Shown here: positions 26,008 to 32,223 of the stretch, piece by piece | Layout: the number at the start of each line of letters is the position of its first letter | Position numbering within the stretch: the first letter of the stretch is position 1 | NCBI GenBank assembly: GCA_041740995.1 | Contig: JBGSKY010000050.1 | Coordinates: 1 to 43,681 of the forward strand | Direction: 5' to 3' | Origin: JBGSKY01 sp041740995 | GTDB lineage: Bacteria > Planctomycetota > Planctomycetia > Pirellulales > Pirellulaceae | Length of the DNA stretch: 43,681 bases | The notes under the pieces: model-generated | What the model was told of the DNA's origin: nothing | Database searches by the model: none | What the model saw: only the letters and a program-made list of their open reading frames with translations | Position numbers and translations under genes: made by a program

Positions 26008-26493
26008 ATGACTGACCCAACGCCCGCGGAAAAACGACGAGCGGTAAAACTGTTCACTGACGGCGCCTGTCGTGGCAACCCGGGGCCGGGTGGTTGGGCT
26101 TATATTCTGCACGACGTCGCAACCGGCAAAGAACGTGAGTCCAACGGCGGCCAGCCTGATACGACAAATAATCGGATGGAGTTGATGGCCGTCATCGAGG
26201 GACTTAAGGCGCTGAAAAAATCTTGCGACGTGCAGCTTCATTCAGACAGCAAGTATGTTTTGCAGGGGCTGGAAACGTGGATGAAGGGCTGGAAGAAAAA
26301 CGGCTGGCGACGAAAAACGTCGAGCGGTTTTCAGCCGGTCAAGAACGACGACCTTTGGAAGCAGCTTGACGAGCTAAAAGAGCTGCATAAGCTGAAATTC
26401 ATCTATGTCGCCGGTCACAGTGGCCATGCGGAAAATGAACGCTGTGATGTGCTGGCCGTCGAAGCCGCCGAAGCGATCCGAACACGTCGCTAG
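26008..26493 (+). CDS. rnhA: Ribonuclease HI
   Basis: The ATG at 26008 has a Shine-Dalgarno aagg seven bases upstream and yields 161 residues, about the usual length for RNase HI. The catalytic set is complete: Asp18 in FTDGACRGNPGPGGWA, Glu58 in NNRMELMAVIE, Asp80 in HSDSKYVLQGLETW, and Asp147 in NERCDVLA, with His137 in VAGHSGHAENE. The basic protrusion (WMKGWKKNGWRRK) that binds the RNA-DNA hybrid is present. The enzyme cleaves the RNA strand of RNA-DNA hybrids during replication. Upstream ATG 25963 would add 15 residues without similarity to the family. It is a single gene followed by a short repeat-bearing spacer. Confidence 0.96.
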   Translation: MTDPTPAEKRRAVKLFTDGACRGNPGPGGWAYILHDVATGKERESNGGQPDTTNNRMELMAVIEGLKALKKSCDVQLHSDSKYVLQGLETWMKGWKKNGWRRKTSSGFQPVKNDDLWKQLDELKELHKLKFIYVAGHSGHAENERCDVLAVEAAEAIRTRR

Positions 26494-26603
26494 CAAGTAA
26501 CGTCGACTGCTAAAAAGTTTCTGTTGATAACAATTGTGTGGTTGTGAGTTTTATTCCCTAAATTCAGCCCAGATCGCGACACAAAGCGTTGCCAGCCATA
26601 ATT

Positions 26604-26689
26604 TGTGTCGCCCTCTGGGCTTGCAAGCGACTTTGCGACTCCTTCCGGTGGATGACACCACCGGCAGTTCATGTGCCGCCCTCTGGGCT
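26604..26689. repeat. 18-bp direct repeat flanking a GC hairpin
   Basis: The 18-mers at 26604-26621 and 26672-26689 differ at one base (shared core cgccctctgggct). Between them is a perfect 7-bp hairpin (ccggtgg / ccaccgg, 26645-26664). It sits between the convergent rnhA and the small gene at 26768. No T-run follows, so a terminator is uncertain. Confidence 0.7.
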
Positions 26690-26767
26690 AATTTATTGGA
26701 CAGTCATAAGTGCCAAAAATTACGCAACTCAAAAGTGACATCACCCCAAACTTTCAACAGCCTACAG

Positions 26768-27091
26768 TTAGCCTTCTTCGACCGCTTCGCGAATCGCTTG
26801 TACGATCGATGTTGAACTGAAGTGCATTGTTGCAATACGATCGACGTCGATACCAAGCTGACGTCCGATCCACATTGCAAGATCGACATCGCGAACACCT
26901 TGAAACTGATTGACTGATCCGTCGTCGGTATAGAGTCGCTCGTTTTGCTCGGCCAACCCGCTCTCATAGTTATCACAGAGTGCGTTGATAACCGATTCGG
27001 GCACGCCTCGCTCGCGACAATGCTCGACTGACCAGACTTCGTCGCCGCGACATTCGGCCAGCCACTTGTAGAGCCGAAATGGATCTTGCAT
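26768..27091 (-). CDS. Small hypothetical protein downstream of GlmU-like gene
   Basis: The 107-residue frame starts at ATG 27091, 32 bp after the GlmU-like gene stop on the same strand, so the two probably form one transcript. The product is acidic, without signal peptide or membrane helix, and begins MQDPFRLYKWLAECRGDEVW. Two possible helical segments (about 23-36 and 91-104) and an aspartate-rich middle (VRDVDLAMWIGRQLGIDVDR) are visible. I do not recognise the family; it may be a cytosolic partner of the GlmU-like enzyme, but only its position supports that. A longer frame to 27352 would overlap the GlmU-like gene heavily and is unlikely. Confidence 0.6.
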   Translation of the reverse strand: MQDPFRLYKWLAECRGDEVWSVEHCRERGVPESVINALCDNYESGLAEQNERLYTDDGSVNQFQGVRDVDLAMWIGRQLGIDVDRIATMHFSSTSIVQAIREAVEEG

Positions 27092-27123
27092 TTCAAGTTC
27101 GCTCGGTGGGTGAAAGTTGTGAT

Positions 27124-28395
27124 TTATTCGACGATTCCGTCGTACGATTCGCGTTCCGATCGCGTGATCGAAAAGAGGTCGTGGATCAGTTGAATATCGC
27201 ACGGTCGCTGCTGAACCGAACGCCTCGCAAAAACCCGCTGTTGGGTTGCGATCATAATCTCGGGTGGCAATGCGGCAATTTGACCGAACATTCTCGCGTA
27301 ATTGACAAAGCTCGGGACGTTGCTGGTCACGAAGCCGTACATCATGCTGCATACGCCGATGACTTTGCCAGTGAAGATGCCGGTGTTGATTGCCGTCTTG
27401 GAATAATCGCCCATGACGCAGCCCAGGAATTGCATGCCCGTCGCCGACTTGCCAACCGGATATTCCATATTGACCAGTCCGTAAGTGTTTTTGAGATCGC
27501 TATTGCAAGTCCCAGCGCCCAAATTATTCCAGCTCCCGAGATAGCTGTGCCCCAAAAAACCGTGATGCTGCTTGTTCGAGTAAGGTTCGACAATCGACGC
27601 TTCGACTTCGCCGCCAATTTTGGTTGTGTGGCCAAGCGACACCGCATCTTTGACGGCGGAATGCTCTAAAATTTTTGAGTTCGGACCGACATACAACGGC
27701 CCACGCAGCAACGTATACGCTCCGACCGAAACTTTGTCGTCGATAATTATCGGCCCTTTGCTCGCATCCATGAGAACATAAGGCGCAATCTTGCTGGTCG
27801 GCGACACAAACACACCGTCGTCAGATTGTTTCAGGCCATCCCGCGCAATTCGGTACTCCAAATTCTCGTTGATAATCTGCATGTTTTGCGATATCACTTC
27901 GTGCGGCAGTTCGAACGTTGCCAGTGTATGTTCAGACTTTTTGAATCCCCTTGCCAGTTGCAGCAGTGGCCCGAGGTCTTCGTAACCGCCGCGCAACAAA
28001 GTTGCGAGCTGCCATGGAGCGGCGATGATGCCAGCGACCATATCGCGATCCATGATCACTTGCGGCACTGCTGGCTGTTGGTCCGTTGCGGCGGCTGACT
28101 TAAGCAACTGCTCGATAGTTTTGCGGTTCGCCTGGGACGGAACCACGCGGCCACTGATCATCAAAATTGGCCGTTGGTCATCGGAGTTCGAAGGAGCAGT
28201 CGCTTGTAGATCCGGAACGTCTGCGACAAGCAGGTCAAATAAATAAGGACGGCAAATCCCAAACAACGGCACGCCAAAGGATCGCAAAATATCCAGCAAT
28301 CGCAGCGAGCCACATGAGATCAAAGCGGCCAGTCGCCCAGCGCTGATCGGTGCCAACGCGTCACAGGTGCTATCTTCAAAGACAAGAATGCTCAC
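27124..28395 (-). CDS. GlmU-family nucleotidyl/acetyltransferase (alternative bacterial type)
   Basis: The protein of 423 residues has an N-terminal region of about 175 residues of the kind seen in the shortened GlmU-like family of Bacteroidetes and Planctomycetes, and a C-terminal left-handed beta-helix. The helix contains the family's best conserved blocks: ILEHSAVKDAVSLGHTTKIG, GFLGHSYLGSWNNLGAGTCN, SDLKNTYGLVNMEYP and GCVMGDYSKTAINTGIFTGK. It probably makes or acetylates a nucleotide sugar such as UDP-GlcNAc. The N-terminal uridylyltransferase signature LxxGxGTRM is absent, so uridylyl transfer is less certain than acyl transfer. The small gene at 26768 follows. Confidence 0.85.
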   Translation of the reverse strand: MSILVFEDSTCDALAPISAGRLAALISCGSLRLLDILRSFGVPLFGICRPYLFDLLVADVPDLQATAPSNSDDQRPILMISGRVVPSQANRKTIEQLLKSAAATDQQPAVPQVIMDRDMVAGIIAAPWQLATLLRGGYEDLGPLLQLARGFKKSEHTLATFELPHEVISQNMQIINENLEYRIARDGLKQSDDGVFVSPTSKIAPYVLMDASKGPIIIDDKVSVGAYTLLRGPLYVGPNSKILEHSAVKDAVSLGHTTKIGGEVEASIVEPYSNKQHHGFLGHSYLGSWNNLGAGTCNSDLKNTYGLVNMEYPVGKSATGMQFLGCVMGDYSKTAINTGIFTGKVIGVCSMMYGFVTSNVPSFVNYARMFGQIAALPPEIMIATQQRVFARRSVQQRPCDIQLIHDLFSITRSERESYDGIVE

Positions 28396-28854
28396 AAAGT
28401 TTCCGTTTGCTTAAATAGTAGGATGCCCGCTCAATACAAGCACGCGAGCGGCTAAATCGTAATCTTATTCTTCGAGCCTATCCGAAAAGGGGTCTGACCC
28501 TCTCCGTTCCTCCAAAGGGTCAGACCCCTTTTCAGATAGGCTCTTAATCATAATCCTAATCTGTCGAGCGGCAGGCACTGAAGGGCTTATCGGCGACCAC
28601 ACGTTAGCGTCCCGCTTGCTTTGCTGATAGCCGTCGAGCGTTAGCTCCGGTTCCAACGGCACAATCGGGCCTAACGGCCTTCGGCTTGTGTTCGCAGTTT
28701 TAAGAAAGGAAATGTCCTGGTAAGCCAGCTTGGAACGGGGATTGCCATAAGAAGTAAGACTGAAAAAATGAACTCGGTGATCGCTATCAATGCAAACAGC
28801 CTCGCACAAAGGCGAGGCTGTTCAAATTCTACGATCGACACGAGGTCGACTAGA
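28396..28854. other. Spacer with hairpin repeat and palindromic words, no gene
   Basis: This 459-bp stretch lies upstream of the GlmU-like gene (minus) and downstream of the CGCE-repeat gene (minus). It holds the second copy of the dispersed hairpin (28474-28543) and, at about 28600-28685, words of the 'cgttagc' repeat class (cacacgttagcgtcccg, gagcgttagctccgg, gggcctaacggccttcgg). Frames of 114 and 119 codons in this area have no sensible product. Confidence 0.55.
28474..28543 (-). repeat. Dispersed hairpin repeat, copy 2 (inverted)
   Basis: Arms of 28 nt (28474-28501 and 28516-28543) flank the 14-nt loop ctccgttcctccaa, which is the exact reverse complement of the loop of copy 1 at 3458-3471. 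The arms pair with one mismatch (ccgaaaagg against cagataggc side). The two copies lie about 25 kb apart and are inverted relative to each other. Confidence 0.85.
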
Positions 28855-29382
28855 TTAGTATCCGCAACCGCAGCTTGGTGCAGCGTAAACTGGAGCTTCG
28901 CAGCCACAACTTGGAGCAACTTCGCAACCGCAGCTTGGTGCTGGTTCGCAGCACGACTTGGCTCGGTGCAGACGGCTGAACAAGCCCTTGAGCTTGTGAC
29001 CGCAGCAAGGTGCAGGAGCTTCGCAACCACAGCTTGGTTCGACTTCGCAACCGCAGCTAGGTGCTGGCATTTCGCAACCGCAGCTAGGTGCTACTTCGCA
29101 ACCACAGCTTGGTGCAGCTTCGCAACACGAAGCGGCTTTGTGATGACGGCAGAACAAACCGCCCAAAAGGTGCTTGTGACCGCAACCGCACGATGGTGCA
29201 GGAACTTCGCAACCGCAGCTTGGTGCGACTTCGCAACCACAGCTTGGAGCTGGCATATCACAACCGCAAGCTGGAGCAGTGTCACAGCAAGCGTTTCGGT
29301 GGCTGAACAAACCTGCTTCTGCATTGTTGGAAGCGAATACAAGCGACACAACGGCAACAGCGGCCAAGATAAATCGACGCAT
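28855..29382 (-). CDS. Secreted CGC-repeat Cys-rich protein
   Basis: From ATG 29382, preceded by gagg at a good distance, the protein has 175 residues. A signal peptide (MRRFILAAVAVVSLVFASNN, cleaved after AEA) is followed by repeats of the form APSCGCEVAPSCGCE. Twelve or more such CGC units are arranged in three blocks, separated by segments of the form CCGHK-LKGLFSRLHRAKSCCE. The Cys content is over 20% by eye. Related CGC-repeat proteins are found in planctomycetes; I know of no experimentally defined role. The Cys density suggests metal binding or a cross-linked envelope layer. An ATG at 29535 would precede the signal peptide by 51 residues and is less likely. Divergent from the Nudix gene. 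Confidence 0.85.
   Translation of the reverse strand: MRRFILAAVAVVSLVFASNNAEAGLFSHRNACCDTAPACGCDMPAPSCGCEVAPSCGCEVPAPSCGCGHKHLLGGLFCRHHKAASCCEAAPSCGCEVAPSCGCEMPAPSCGCEVEPSCGCEAPAPCCGHKLKGLFSRLHRAKSCCEPAPSCGCEVAPSCGCEAPVYAAPSCGCGY
28861..29260 (-). repeat. Coding tandem repeats of the CGC protein
   Basis: The DNA repeats the word ttcgcaaccgcagcttggtgc with small variations every 24 or 30 bp. The repeat is strong enough to raise a false frame on the plus strand and to make this region prone to assembly collapse. Confidence 0.85.
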
Positions 29383-29651
29383 TGGTAAAACCTCAGGGTT
29401 TAATCGCCAAAAGTGTGACTTGTGTCCGTACGTTTGGCACGACAGGGAAATTGGAAACTTCGTACCACGACAGCAGACTTTTACAAATCGTGAGCCGCTT
29501 TTAGTCGGAAGGTACTTAGCAACAGTCTGCGCCACCGTTACGATTGCGGCGGAAATAATTTACCCAATCGACAAGGTGCCCCACGATTGGCGTCCGACTC
29601 TGATAGTTGTGACGATTTTGCAGCCTTTTGAACGTCTAAAACGAGCTTCCG

Positions 29652-30167
29652 ATGCCAGAAATTCTTTTTCGAGCCAAGCGTTTTCAGATAGAACGGGTCC
29701 AGCAAGAGCTTGCCGACGGCGGCAGTATCAGTCGCGAAATAGTCCGGCATCCCGGCGCTGTCGTCATTCTTCCGCTTGTTAGCCCGACGCAAGTCTGCCT
29801 GCTGCGAAACTTTCGCGTCGCCGTTGGATGTTGGTTATGGGAGTTACCGGCGGGAACGTTGGAACCGAACGAACCGCACCGCATTACCGCCGTCCGCGAG
29901 CTAGCCGAAGAGACAGGCTATGAGGCTGGTGCGATCGAGCATATCCACTCGTTTCGCATGTCACCGGGCATCTTGGATGAACAGATGCATTTTTACGTCG
30001 CCGAACAACTGACAGCCGGTCAAACGCGTCGAGAAGTCGGAGAAGAAATGGAGAACCATCTTTTCAGTTGGGATCAATTGGACCACATGATTCGCGATGG
30101 ACAAATTGAAGACGCCAAGACCTTAGTCGCGCTGCTGTGGTACAAGCGGTATAGAAAATACGCGTAG
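29652..30167 (+). CDS. Nudix hydrolase, ADP-ribose pyrophosphatase-like
   Basis: The 171-residue product carries a perfect Nudix box G-x5-E-x7-REU-x-EE-x-G-U, read as GTLEPNE at about residue 68 and then AVRELAEETGYE. In front of it is the ADP-ribose pyrophosphatase-like strand LLRNFRVAVGCWLWELPAG, and behind it the acidic stretch and MSPGILDEQMHFYVAEQL typical of that subfamily. It probably hydrolyses ADP-ribose or another nucleoside diphosphate derivative in the cytosol. The ATG at 29652 fits the family start; a Shine-Dalgarno is not clear. The gene is alone on the plus strand, with the CGC protein divergent on its left and the SGNH hydrolase convergent on its right. Confidence 0.93.
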   Translation: MPEILFRAKRFQIERVQQELADGGSISREIVRHPGAVVILPLVSPTQVCLLRNFRVAVGCWLWELPAGTLEPNEPHRITAVRELAEETGYEAGAIEHIHSFRMSPGILDEQMHFYVAEQLTAGQTRREVGEEMENHLFSWDQLDHMIRDGQIEDAKTLVALLWYKRYRKYA

Positions 30168-30220
30168 AACTTTTTTGCAGCTCGTGTTCAGCACCACGGC
30201 CGTTTTTCCGGTTGACACAA

Positions 30221-30967
30221 TCAGTTTGCGTTGAGCACTTCATCTAGCTTGGCTTTGATCAAACCAGACCAAATATTATAGCCTACATCGTTTTGATGCA
30301 GTTGGTCTTCGCGGAACAGTCCGGACTTTGGCTGGTGGTTATCGTCTAAATAAGACTCCGCAGTGGAAATGAAATGGACGTTGTCAATCGATTGGCACAC
30401 TTGCTCCAAGGTGTCGTTAAGCTCTGCAATTTTTGGCCAAACGTCGAATCGCGAGGGAGTCGGTGTGACTGCGACGACGAAGATCGCTGCCTTGGGCTGC
30501 GTCGCCTTGGAAACATCAACCACATAACGGAGCAATTGACTAACTTCTTCAGGCGTATGGTCGTTTGGCTTGCCAGCAATATCGTTACCGACGAACAGAA
30601 CGAGCCCCTGGTAACGATGTGGTTGAATCAATCGTTTTGCATAAACGGCGACGTCTGAATATCGTGATCCACCGAAACCACGCTTGATGACATGCCACGG
30701 CAAGAGTGCCTCGTTGATCTCATCCCACAATCGGATACTGCTGCTACCAACAAAAAGAATCGCATCGTCAGGATGTTTTTCTACGGCATCCTTTTGTTCC
30801 AGAGCACGGATTTCCTTCTCCCACTTTTCGGTTGATTGGGTGACATAACGTGACAGAAGGGGACCGTCAGTCTGCTTGATACTCAAGTCAATTTGATCCT
30901 GACCGCACACAAAAACAGGTGTGAAAAGCAAAAGACCAAGACCAAAAATTATTGATGGAATTTTCAT
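30221..30967 (-). CDS. Secreted SGNH/GDSL-family hydrolase
   Basis: The protein of 248 residues begins with a signal peptide (MKIPSIIFGLGLLLFTPVFV). SGNH blocks are clear: block I LFVGSSSIRLWD with the likely nucleophile Ser76, block II RGFGGSRYSDV (Gly), block III LFVGNDIAGKP with Asn128, and block V EDQLHQNDVGYNIW with the Asp/His pair. In block I the usual GDS reads GSS. Such enzymes are esterases or acetyl hydrolases, often acting on acetylated carbohydrates. A longer form starting at 31045 would put 26 residues before the signal peptide and is unlikely. It is divergent from argC. Confidence 0.9.
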   Translation of the reverse strand: MKIPSIIFGLGLLLFTPVFVCGQDQIDLSIKQTDGPLLSRYVTQSTEKWEKEIRALEQKDAVEKHPDDAILFVGSSSIRLWDEINEALLPWHVIKRGFGGSRYSDVAVYAKRLIQPHRYQGLVLFVGNDIAGKPNDHTPEEVSQLLRYVVDVSKATQPKAAIFVVAVTPTPSRFDVWPKIAELNDTLEQVCQSIDNVHFISTAESYLDDNHQPKSGLFREDQLHQNDVGYNIWSGLIKAKLDEVLNAN

Positions 30968-31180
30968 AGCAGTTTCGCTCTCGTGAAGGACTTCAATTTG
31001 GTGCAAGTATCGCCAGCGTTGACGAACCTTTTGAAACGCAAACACGAAGTTTGTCGATTTTTAGATTGCTGAAATTGTATCGCAATCTCGCCGCCAATGT
31101 TTTAATTCGCCTCAAAGACTACTGACGATTTCGTACGCGGTTTGCAACAATGACCGTTGATCGGAAATGAGACAGATTTT

Positions 31181-31186
31181 AAGGAG
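31181..31186 (+). promoter_or_regulatory. Shine-Dalgarno of argC
   Basis: A full aaggag lies eight bases before the ATG at 31195. It is one of the few strong ribosome binding sites in the window. Confidence 0.85.
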
Positions 31187-31194
31187 TTAAACAT

Positions 31195-32214
31195 ATGATT
31201 CGAGTCGGCATCGTTGGTGTGACTGGTTATACCGCAATTGAATCAATTCGTTGGTTGCTGCAACACCCGCAAGTCCAGATTACGACCGCCACGAGCCGTC
31301 AAGGCGATGGTTGCAGTATTGCCGAAGTGCATCCGGAACTGGAAGATCGATTGAAGATTACGGTCGCTGACCTCACACCGCAACAAATCGCTGACAATTG
31401 CGACGTCGCGTTTTGCTGTTTGCCACACGGTGCGTCGGCGAAGTACGTCATGGAGCTGTTGGAGGCAGGTTGCCGCGTGATTGATCTGAGCGCGGACTTT
31501 CGATTCAACGATCCAGAGCTCTATAGTAAGTGGTATGGCGAAACACATCCAGATCCGGCTCGGCTGATGAATACGCCCTATGGGCTGCCAGAACTGTTTG
31601 GCGATCAACTCCGCGACGCCCAATTGATTGCCAATCCTGGTTGCTATCCAACGTCAGCTATCCTGCCTCTATCACCGCTGATTCGCGAGGGACTGATCGA
31701 AAGCAAATCGATTCTCGTTGACAGCAAGAGCGGCGTGAGCGGTGCCGGTCGAACGCCCAAGCTTGGCAACTTATACGTCGAATGCAACGAAAGTGTGATG
31801 GCGTATTCAGTGGGTTCGCATCGCCATCAGCCGGAGATCATCAACGTGATTGATCGCTTCGCCGGCAAGCTTCCACAGCTTATTTTTACGCCGCATTTAA
31901 TGCCAATGGAACGCGGTATTTTATCGACAATCTATGTTCGCGCCGCAGCCAACGCAACCGCGAACCAAATCCGCGAGTGCTTGTCAACTTTCTACGACGA
32001 CAAACCGTTTGTCCGTGTAGTTGGCCATTTGCCCGCAACTCGGTTCGTCACGCGAACGAATTATTGCGACATTGCGGTCCGAGAAAATGACGGGTGGATC
32101 ATTCTGATTTCGGCTATCGACAACTTGGTTAAAGGTGCTGCTGGGGCCGCCGTGCAAAATCTGAATTGCATGTATGGGCTCGATCAACGACTCGGCCTGT
32201 TGCCAACTTTTTAG
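31195..32214 (+). CDS. argC: N-acetyl-gamma-glutamyl-phosphate reductase
   Basis: The 339-residue product matches ArgC along its length. The N-terminal Rossmann motif is GIVGVTGYTA, the catalytic cysteine is Cys150 in IANPGCYPTSAIL, and the conserved segments DLSADFRF, PYGLPELFG, SGVSGAGRTP, SHRHQPEI and FTPHLMPMERGIL are all present. It reduces N-acetyl-glutamyl phosphate to the semialdehyde in arginine synthesis, using NADPH, in the cytosol. It is a single gene; other arg genes are not in the window. It converges with mprF, whose stop is only 9 bp away. Confidence 0.97.
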   Translation: MIRVGIVGVTGYTAIESIRWLLQHPQVQITTATSRQGDGCSIAEVHPELEDRLKITVADLTPQQIADNCDVAFCCLPHGASAKYVMELLEAGCRVIDLSADFRFNDPELYSKWYGETHPDPARLMNTPYGLPELFGDQLRDAQLIANPGCYPTSAILPLSPLIREGLIESKSILVDSKSGVSGAGRTPKLGNLYVECNESVMAYSVGSHRHQPEIINVIDRFAGKLPQLIFTPHLMPMERGILSTIYVRAAANATANQIRECLSTFYDDKPFVRVVGHLPATRFVTRTNYCDIAVRENDGWIILISAIDNLVKGAAGAAVQNLNCMYGLDQRLGLLPTF

Positions 32215-32223
32215 AGTACTGCA

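Noticed and set aside
26704..27352. Longer minus-strand frames around the small gene after the GlmU-like gene
   Set aside because: They overlap the GlmU-like gene by over 200 bp or lie in another frame; the ATG at 27091 fits the gene spacing.
28768..29388. A 206-codon plus-strand frame with repeated Ala/Trp/Cys words
   Set aside because: It is the reverse reading of the CGC repeats; the minus strand has a signal peptide, a ribosome binding site and a sensible product.
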